Of a stretch of 64,000 bases of DNA, positions 57,018-64,000 are shown one piece after another (the first letter of the stretch is position 1; the number at the start of each line of letters is the position of its first letter). The translations under genes were made by a program, and so were the position numbers. Below the pieces are notes generated by a model. It was not told where the DNA came from. It ran no database searches and saw only the letters and a list, made by a program, of their open reading frames with translations. This DNA comes from Bremia lactucae (taxonomy: Eukaryota > Oomycota > Peronosporomycetes > Peronosporales > Peronosporaceae): assembly GCF_004359215.1 (NCBI RefSeq), contig NC_090620.1, forward strand, positions 2,390,512 to 2,454,511. Reading direction: 5' to 3'.

Positions 57018-57900
57018 CTAAACCATACGTCGAATGACCACCATTTCAGACAAGTCACCAGCTTTTAAGGCTCGACGGCACTCATCAATAGACATTTCGT
57101 CTAGCTCTAAAAGAGCATGTAACGAGGGGATTGCCGAAAGGCTAACTTCCCCCTCAATGTTACCGGTTACGCCATTTACAAGCGTATGTACTTGCTTACT
57201 CGTATCACTTCGTAAGGGTATACACTTTTCATGTCCACCCTGTCTTGAAGTGGAGACAATACGCCTCTTAGAGGCCGGGACATTCACGTCCCCGGGTTTT
57301 CCATCCTGTATTGGTTCTATACAAGATATGGTGTCTAATTTGACATTCGACAAGGTGTTAGGTAACTCAACTTCCTTATCCAGTGAACGTTTACGTGTCG
57401 CTTCACGTGCATTAGGAGGGTTTGACCCAAAATGCCCTGGCGAACTGCCAATAGTGTCACTATTGACACTCAGTATGGTGTCACCTCGACCGACCACACT
57501 CGGTGGACTTAGACGTGCCACCCACGTATCTCAAGGATATTGCACCCTTGAGGTCCTGGCGAACCGCCAACAGTGTCACTACTGACACTCACTATGATGC
57601 CACCTCGGCCGACCATACTCGGTGGACTTAGACGTGCCACTCCACCTATCTCAGGAATATATTACCCTTGCTGATTCAGCCTTAGGCCAGCAATGCTTCC
57701 AGCATTTAGTGAATCGTTATTATAACGATTGTCAGTACGTGCCGTTCCACTTATTTCTGCTGAGTCGGGCTCAGAATTAATGTTTTTAACATAAGAGTTT
57801 ATTAACTTAGACATGCCAATGTCTAAAACACTGACAGACTCATTCAATGATCCGCGCCAATAGCGCTTTTGTTGCCTAGCAAAGGTGGATTTATGACTCT
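57018..57900 (-). pseudogene. Protease-RT linker with 119-bp tandem duplication
   Basis: A minus frame at 57521-57018 encodes a low-complexity linker ([19 protein letters not shown], then [20 protein letters not shown]) leading to RT. Next to it, 57436-57554 and 57555-57670 are tandem copies of a unit starting CCTGGCGAAC(C/T)GCCAA. The relic in block X at 41742 comes from the same part. Confidence 0.65.
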
Positions 57901-57904
57901 CCAA

Positions 57905-58591
57905 AACTTTGCTAGTAACATTGCGCGTTTCGCCAAAGGTTTTAGACCTCCAATCGATCCATGGCCCATGGTGCTCTAACCAGGCTATACCAAGGATGAG
58001 ATCATATCTCGAATCCTAATCAAGGACGAGACAGCGTTCTATACTCTCAAAGTCCATAAACTTTATACCTAAGTTCAATGGAACTTTGGGAACAGTGACA
58101 CGGTTCCCAGACGCTAAGCAAACAGTGATTGTATCACCTTCATGCGTTCTAAGCGCCTCATCGTATTGTTGACTTCCTCCAAAGGAAAGGCGTCGAGCTT
58201 AATTGCAAGACGCTCCTGAGTCAATTAAAATTGACCACGGCTTATCAAAGCCTTTTACAGTCGCTTGAGCGACTAGCAAGCCAGGCTTGGACTCTCGCCC
58301 CGTGCCATTGAGCACCGAGCTAATTGGGGCTAGGTTGTGTAAATTCTCACCTCCTTGAGGTTCAACAGAGCCTAGGTCTTCCCCAGTGGGGCGCCCGCAC
58401 CTACTGAGTATCGACGTATTCCCGCACCGTACCAGATCTCTGGTATAGGTCGGAGTTGGAGCTCTTTCGAGCTTTACGCGAAATTCGAAGAGGGCAGGCA
58501 GGGCGTAAATGTTTCGTGCTTCCGCACACATAACATCTACAAATGATCTCACGCTGTTCCACAGATTGAAGAGCCTATTCTCCTTCCTCAA
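57905..58591 (-). pseudogene. Retropepsin-type protease (copy 2)
   Basis: The catalytic block ILIDSGASCN is intact but is followed at once by a stop (58201-58199). The rest of the domain remains readable beyond it: RTHEGDTITVCLASGNRV, LGIKFMDFES, one stop, then DLILGIAWLEHHGPWIDWR. The aspartyl protease would cut Gag-Pol. Two nonsense changes suffice to kill it here. Confidence 0.85.
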
Positions 58592-59419
58592 CGAGGCTTA
58601 AATCCATAGGCTCCGCTCTATTAGACGGAACCCATGTGCTCAAAGAGCTTGTTCGGTAGACAGGCGTGCTAACGCGAGCAGACTTAAAGTCAAACTCGGC
58701 GTGTAGCGCTATGGCAACTGCCTCTTCAAACGTAGCCGGATGGGATCGGAACAACTCCGTCCGGGCAACGCCCTCATTGAGACCCCCCATAAAGATGGTC
58801 ACTACAATTGCTTCTTGCACGGGTCTTGATGCATAGATGCAGTGAGAGTTCTCAACTCCTGGACAAAGTCCCCTAGGGTTCTTTTGCCCTGTCGAGTTGC
58901 TAGGAGCCGTGCTCGCATGCGAGTAGCCTGATCAGGCGGTGCAAACATGCTCGTCATTTGCTGTTTCTGCGAATCCCAGGAGGTCAAAGCGTCGTATATG
59001 GACGTGCTGCACGATAGTGCCCACTCCATGGCTCTACCTTCAAATTTGGAAATGGCCATAGCCACCTTTTGCCGTTCTGTTAATAACAAGGCGGAATTAA
59101 TGGAAATTTCCATCTGCTTCATCCAAAAAGGAAAAATTTCTCCCTCTTTTCCCTCAAATGTTTTCACATTTACAGTTAGAGGGCGAGCCCTCGGCTCTGA
59201 GCCAGGTACATAGATGTACCGGGTTGGCATAGATGCCGCTAAATGGTCGTGTACCTGACCGATCTGGGAGGCTTCGTACCGCATGAAGGCTTCAAGCCTT
59301 GCATGCAGGACCTCTCGTCCCTGTGAGATAATAAATTCCACGTGCTCAAGCCTTAATAAGGTTTTGAGCTTGTCATAAGCGGTGCGTTGCGCTTCTGACA
59401 ATTCTGGAACCTCTTCCAT
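58575..59419 (-). pseudogene. Family-B gag with one frameshift
   Basis: ATG at 59419 (MEEVPELSEAQRTAYDKLK). Gag core: FPFWMKQMEISINSA, KFEGRAMEWALS, MFAPPDQATRMRARL, TLGDFVQELRTLTASMHQDP. Near 58812 the frame shifts into AIVVTIFMGGLNEGVARTELF and runs to RAEPMDLSLVEEGE at 58575. Apart from this single indel the protein is readable from end to end. A classical CCHC knuckle is not evident. Confidence 0.85.
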
Positions 59420-59461
59420 TTTCGTGAGAAATTAGTCTTTTAGAGACTCAGTCGTAGATTG

Positions 59462-59477
59462 ACTACGAGTGCTACCA
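59462..59477 (-). other. Primer-binding site of family-B element
   Basis: Minus reading TGGTAGCACTCGTAGTC starts two bases inside the LTR end ...GCTACA, homologous to 23490 (TGGAAGCACTCGTAGTC). Confidence 0.65.
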
Positions 59478-59479
59478 GG

Positions 59480-59826
59480 TGTAGCGGAGCTACCACGCTC
59501 CTAAAGTCAGAGGAAGACTTTCAGACTCAGAGAGTCACTTAGTTCTATTGAACTTATGGGTATAACAACTCAGGGAGTCGTACAAGCTATTATAGCTTAA
59601 GGAATACTAGTTCAAGGGATTCAGGGGTTCGTAGAACCAAGTGGCAACTCGTGCCCAAGAGGATATACCTTAGAAAGGCTACTATCACTTACAGATCAAT
59701 GCGCTAGCGTTCCGAAGGCACTTAACGCTTTAAGATCAAAAGGGGAATTGAACTTTATAAAATTATTTAAATCTAAGAACCTTACCCCAGCTAATTAAAA
59801 TAGATTTTGGCCGCCAGATTTATATC
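59480..59826 (-). mobile_element. Truncated 5' LTR of family-B element
   Basis: Aligns with 52207-52550 and stops at TTATATCT (59826), so about 140 bases of its outer end are missing and no target-site duplication can be tested. Confidence 0.88.
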
Positions 59827-60514
59827 TTCTGGGGACTAATTCCCGCAGAATTTTGGGGGCTTATTCCCTCAAATTTTATTTGGGAATATCTTCCCAACTG
59901 CCTTATTTGTTTGGTAATAACTGGCTGGCTCGCACAGTTGGGATTTTTTAACGGCAAAAAAATAAATTGCTACTAAAGTCCGTAGTCGATTTTGGGGGTT
60001 AAACAATTTTATTTCATGTAAAACGCTACTCCACGGATGTGTTCAGCACTAGATTCTTTGTTGTTAATTCAAAATTCGAAGGGAAGTGATGAAAACGCTA
60101 TGTGTTTCCCTCCTCAATCAAGTCAACCGCCGTACTGATAAGGGCTTGGCTATTTTATTCGGTGCAACTGCAGGTTAAAAATCGAAGATTCTGACTTTCA
60201 ACTAAAGTGTCCGGTTTTAGTTCCAGTGCAATAAAATAAAAAAAATCATCCAATTCCAACTGGATATCTTAGAATCTGATACCCTTTCTGCACTGGCATT
60301 AACTCCAATCTTTACTCTCTTTGGATCTATAACGATACTCAATCGCACCATGCAGCTGCAACAATAGTCTCACGTCGACCTTATTCTTAAGAAAAAACAG
60401 CTCGAAAGCTCTATTCATACTTTCAACATCTTTAATGTCCAATCCCAATACTGAATGAATCTAAATTCTATTAAATTAATTTCACCAAACTCTTTATGAA
60501 AAAGGAGACGATAT
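59827..60514. other. Intergenic, no gene recognised
   Basis: Begins with a run of similar short phrases (GGGGACTAATTCCCG, GGGGGCTTATTCCCTC, GGGAATATCTTCCCA), probably another repeat edge. AT-rich beyond that, and includes the 3' flank of the next gene. Confidence 0.4.
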
Positions 60515-61435
60515 CTAAAATGGAGGAGTCGGGAATTCCCGCGACGTGCGGAGCAATAAGGACTCGAGCTTTGATGGTTTCGTCGGGCAAATTGGAGTGC
60601 GATCCACTTCAACATCTGCAATACCCATCACAAGTGGTTCGTCAGCAAACGAAACACGTGTGGGCGTGCGCTTGGGCACACGTGGGAGCGTTTGTAGCGT
60701 GTCGAGCATGGCGTGATCGACTTTAAGACGCTGGTATTTAAGTGTAAAGCGCTTCATGTACGAGTCAGCGGCAAGCAAAAACGGCAAAGCCTGTTCCGGC
60801 TTGTTTTCGTGCCATAACTGCGCGCCACGGTCGCGTGCGATTGACATGGCACGCCATAGGACCGAAATGTCGCGACTGTTTGCGCTAAAGCCGTTTAAAA
60901 GTGGGAATTCACTCACCGCGGACGGGCTAATCGGGGACGAGTGCACGGCTTCTTGAGCTTGAATAAGCGCCATGGTCCACATTTGTTTCGCTTCCATGTG
61001 CAGCGTCTCGTTGTGCTCGGTCTGTTCGAGCAACTGAACCATGCGATTCCGTGCCAATTCAAGAAATCGCACGCACGTGTGTTGCTCGTAGACGCCCATT
61101 TCTTTTAATATCGCAAGCTCTTTTGCAACAGCAAATAAATTGCGTTCCATCACGACGCTATTCATGTCGGAAGCCCACGCCTCGACGAGAATCATCTTGA
61201 GCTTGAGCTGAAGCGAGAGACTCATGAGGCTACGGCGTAGCAATTCCTCGCCGTCATTGCTATGTTTCGACGCATTGGACGGGAGCGTGGCACGCTTTGG
61301 ACTCGATGGCATTGCATGAGGCGACAGACTTGATGGCATGGCGAAAATCTTGCTCGAATCCACCGATTCGAGGCTGCGGCGTCGCTTCTTACTAGCAATG
61401 GCAGTCGTTCCGGCAAGCGGTAGCACAGTCATCAT
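60515..61435 (-). CDS. Conserved-looking hypothetical protein, helical C-terminal half (306 aa)
   Basis: Single open frame. Two adjacent ATGs at 61435 and 61432; I use the first. After a basic, Ser/Pro-rich N-terminus (SKKRRRSLES, SPKRATLP) comes a long helical region from about residue 60: LLRRSLMSLSLQLKLKMILVE, AKELAILKEMGVYEQHTC, FLELARNRMVQLLEQTEH. Then a TPR-like pair of helices (ARDRGAQLWHENKPEQALPF, LAADSYMKRFTLKYQRLK), where the spacing resembles a MIT/TPR-like helical hairpin (inference). The end is VSFADEPLVMG plus a basic Pro-rich tail. No transmembrane segment. Codon use and the absence of stops support a real host gene. Function not recognised. Confidence 0.8.
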   Translation of the reverse strand: MMTVLPLAGTTAIASKKRRRSLESVDSSKIFAMPSSLSPHAMPSSPKRATLPSNASKHSNDGEELLRRSLMSLSLQLKLKMILVEAWASDMNSVVMERNLFAVAKELAILKEMGVYEQHTCVRFLELARNRMVQLLEQTEHNETLHMEAKQMWTMALIQAQEAVHSSPISPSAVSEFPLLNGFSANSRDISVLWRAMSIARDRGAQLWHENKPEQALPFLLAADSYMKRFTLKYQRLKVDHAMLDTLQTLPRVPKRTPTRVSFADEPLVMGIADVEVDRTPICPTKPSKLESLLLRTSREFPTPPF

Positions 61436-61529
61436 GGTATAAAGTCGAGCGGTTTTCAACTACTTTTTTTTCTTTCAAGGTATAAAGGAGCTATTTGTAG
61501 TAGCTCGACCTTTGGAAAATGAGCACATT

Positions 61530-61768
61530 CTAGCTGCCGGCTGTGGATTTTTTCCGTAGCATCCAGTCATAGAGATAGCCAGTGGTAACGGCCAAAGCCG
61601 ATCCACTTTGTGATACCGCCCACTCACTGGTGGATTGAAAGAGCAGGTTTATAGTCGGAATTTCCGGCTCCTTGTACCGTGCTTGCTCTTCCTTAAGGAC
61701 TGTCTCGGTAGCAAGGCGACGCTCGGGAAACACCCATTTATGGCACAATTTAGTATTCTTACTGAAAG
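61530..61768 (-). CDS. Probable terminal exon of an unrecognised gene
   Basis: The frame is open from a stop at 61781 down to TAG-type termination at 61530, without any early ATG. A splice acceptor CCCTTTCAG immediately precedes 61768. Encoded residues include WVFPERRLATETVLKEEQAR, a Glu/Lys-rich helix, then EWAVSQSGSALAVTTGYLYD and a basic end WMLRKK. An upstream exon could be the 55-codon frame from an ATG near 62070 to about 61893, with a non-ideal GTGACG donor. Both splice sites are inference. The protein is not recognised. Confidence 0.45.
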
Positions 61769-62498
61769 GGTGCTGATCTTATTAAGGACATAAGATCCTA
61801 AAAGACAACTTTCTGTGATGCAGCCTAGAATAGGCTGCATATTGCCATACCGTGCGTGTTTGGGCGTGTGAATGCAAGCTGCGTCACGAGCTTTCTATAC
61901 AAGCCACCAGATGACTCGTTTGATCTGGGAGAGAACACTGCGGGAAAACTTCTGCCATGATGTTTTGCAATAACAGTGTGTTGAAGTCGATGGCAAGAAA
62001 CATGCGACTTCTTCTACTGCTGTATAGGTGATCACTACACAGAACCATCTGCACTTTCATGGTCTGCGAACGCTTGGCGTTCTGCGTGGCCTCAATTTGC
62101 TAGTCATTTCAAGTCTCAGCTATCAATTTTTGTGCTATAATCGGCAAATATCGACAAAGAACCTAATCTGACAGTATCGGGACTTTTATCCTAGTAATGC
62201 CAGTAAAACGTCATATTGAACTCTTACATTAACATCGCCACTCCAGCAGACAAACGTGGTGATGACTGGATTTATTACGTCTTTATTTCTATGTCGAAGA
62301 AACACAAAAGGATTTTTTGCCCGTAAGTCACTCGAAAAGAATATAGATGATTATGCCCCACAGTGGTATAGTGCTGTGCCTCGATTTGAAGAGAAAATCT
62401 TGGCTGGTCGGCTGATTTGACTCAAGTATAAAAGCTGGCATTTTGCGACGAAAATCAGATTTGCTTGTCGCTAAGTTGCATAACAACACCACAGCGAC

Positions 62499-63525
62499 AT
62501 GTTTATTGGTAGCACGTCAGTCCAAAAGGAGCGCCGCGTGATTGATGGTTCCAGCGCGATGGGTCCGAAGATTCAAAATTTGGATTTTCTTGACGGTGTC
62601 CGCGCCCTTGTCCGGGCTTGTGTCCCTCTAATTTGCACGCTTTTCTTATTATATTCTAATTAAAGGGCAACTGGACGTACCTGGAAAAAATCTGCATCTA
62701 TTGCCCGCCGTCTCTTCGTAGTGCCTATCCACTTCGGCTCCGAGATTTGCTCGCAACGCGCGTTGTTAAGACAAATCCATAGGCAAAATTTTGTGCTGCT
62801 GGAAAAAAGTGTTTCAAGTGACTCGTTCGCATCGAATGGAGGCGCGTTGTGACACATCTGTATCACTAGCTTCCATGAAGGTACGCCATCGGGCTTGGAC
62901 AATACAATGGATCCTTCCCATCGAGCTTTATTGCAATGCGCCATTGCTGCGTGCGTTGTCGTGGGGCTGCAATGGTCTGGCTATCACCAAAACCCATCAA
63001 GCATATTATCCTGAAGAGCTACGCAAGCGAGTAATCTATCGTACGCTCGAACAAGCCGAGTTGGACACAATTTCTTGCCAAGTCATCAATGCCATTCACA
63101 GGATTTCAATTGACAAATTTAGCGATGACTTCATTCCCATTTCTCATAGTAGACATGACAGAAAACGACGTAAACTCGCACTTTATGTGAGCTTCGGTAT
63201 TGAATTTATTTGCAAATCACATGTCTATGATTTGAGCCGTTGCTATTGCCAAGAAACGGTCATGAATTTTATTGGCGCACAACGCAGCCGCCGTCTTGCT
63301 CGAAAAGTGTTAAAACGCTGCTGTGTGCGGAAAACGCACAACTGTTGGTGCATGAAACGCGATCAATTTATGGGCTGTTACTGCCAGAAGTCAGGCTTGG
63401 CGCCGCACAGACGAACCAATTGCAAGCGTCTAAAACTTCTCTGTCCAATCTATGCTCGTCATGGTCTGCGGAAGAAATTCAAGTTTTACGAAACACTTTG
63501 CCCTAGACACTTCGCCGCCTCGTAA
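62499..63525 (+). pseudogene. Multi-exon or frameshifted locus, unrecognised
   Basis: A TATA-like AGTATAAAAGC (62424) precedes ATG 62499, which opens 54 codons (MFIGSTSVQKERR ... VRALVRACVPLICTLF). Protein-like sequence then changes frame several times: HFGSEICSQRALLRQIHRQN (about 62740), LLQCAIAACVVVGLQWSGY (hydrophobic, about 62930-62985), ELRKRVIYRTLEQAELDTIS (63015), and LLCAENAQLLVHETRSIYGLL (about 63320). An AATTAAAG acceptor-like site at 62665 allows one intron, but a stop near 62850 remains. The minus strand also opens 94 codons from ATG 62944. Either a pseudogene or a gene with several short introns. Confidence 0.4.
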
Positions 63526-64000
63526 GCTGTTCTATAAGCTGTAGCCTTCCACGGATCGTTGAGATTGTAGCCATAATGATAGTAGCATTGGCGGACATGT
63601 AGCCCTATTAAGGATTTGCTAAAGCATCTTCCTCGTAGAATCGTCACTGCAAAGAAAATAATGGTTTTCTGTAAAGCAGATCCACAGCTAGTTTCTCGCA
63701 AATTGTACCTATTTCGTTGAAGCTACAGCCATTTTATTGTTGAAAGGTGATATTATCTCTTGCAATCTCTATGAAATTACTGAGAGACGGAGAGAATTGA
63801 TTTTTTGCGATGCGTTGACCATTAAATATATCCTCAAAAGCATCTATAAAATTAGGAAGCCTAATTGTATGAGTCAATGTCGCAGGAAAAATCATCGACG
63901 CCAAGAAAAATAAGAAACATTCATCCTGAGATGTTAATTAGAAAGCGGCTCGAAAATGGTAGTGACTTCTTTGCGACTGCAGTCAGTCGCAAACAAGTCA
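63526..64000. other. No gene recognised
   Basis: Follows the 62.5-63.5 kb locus. Contains only short frames on both strands and no repeat known from this window. Confidence 0.4.

Larger units (their letters stand above)
52207..59826 (-). mobile_element. Family-B Ty3/gypsy element, nearly complete, rearranged
   Basis: From right to left on the minus strand: truncated 5' LTR (59826-59480), primer-binding site, gag, protease, linker, RT N-terminus, then an internal segment with inverted RT (56248-56600 reads plus), AT-rich spacer, RNase H, integrase, remains of chromodomain, an antisense ORF on the plus strand, polypurine tract and 3' LTR (52692-52207). Few stops per domain suggest a younger copy than the others. 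The inversion makes it non-autonomous. Confidence 0.9.

Noticed and set aside
62791..63525. A 244-codon plus-strand frame starting with TTG
   Set aside because: It has no ATG, is unusually rich in Cys, Arg and His, and overlaps better coding sequence in other frames; I treat it as a shadow within the uncertain locus.

Overview
The window looks like a repeat-rich stretch of an oomycete nuclear genome, most likely a downy mildew or Phytophthora relative (Peronosporaceae). The main grounds are a single-exon FYVE-plus-GAF protein of the kind that is abundant in oomycetes, chromodomain-bearing Ty3/gypsy elements, LINE-type elements, and a small secreted-protein array. The species call is inference. 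Only four or five host protein loci are present. About three quarters of the window is retroelement sequence, mostly broken.

Left part (1-7.7 kb): the tip of a Ty3 LTR, an intact FYVE/GAF gene on the minus strand, a 100-N assembly gap, a 545-bp inverted-repeat element, and a decaying tandem array of short genes with signal-peptide-like starts. The last array copy is cut eight bases after its ATG by a Ty3 LTR.

7.7-23.4 kb: nested transposons. A family-A Ty3 element with an intact gag sits inside another family-A LTR. It is followed by a 6-kb minus-strand LINE with a CCHC zinc-knuckle ORF1, then a nearly complete but inactivated family-A element (LTR, gag, PR, RT, RNase H, INT, chromodomain, LTR).

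23.4-34.4 kb: family-B and family-C Ty3 fragments in both orientations, including two family-B halves placed head to head. Three family-B copies in the window carry a long reading frame on the strand opposite to gag-pol, between the chromodomain and the 3' LTR. The family-A element has an antisense frame in the same place.

34.4-52.2 kb: LINE fragments in both orientations, interspersed with a small RNA cluster: tRNA-Ser(GCT), U6 snRNA, several tRNA-Thr-like sequences, and other tRNA-like remnants. It contains duplicated blocks and a nearly perfect 142-bp-arm palindrome.

52.2-59.8 kb: the most complete family-B element (minus strand), with gag, protease, part of RT, an internal inverted RT piece, RNase H, integrase and the antisense ORF. 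A 2,195-bp piece of it is base-for-base identical to 28.6-30.8 kb, although flanking homology is clearly diverged.

59.8-64 kb: host sequence again, with an intact conserved-looking 306-residue protein, a probable terminal exon, and a frameshifted or multi-exon locus. No CRISPR, operon or prokaryotic signal is present.
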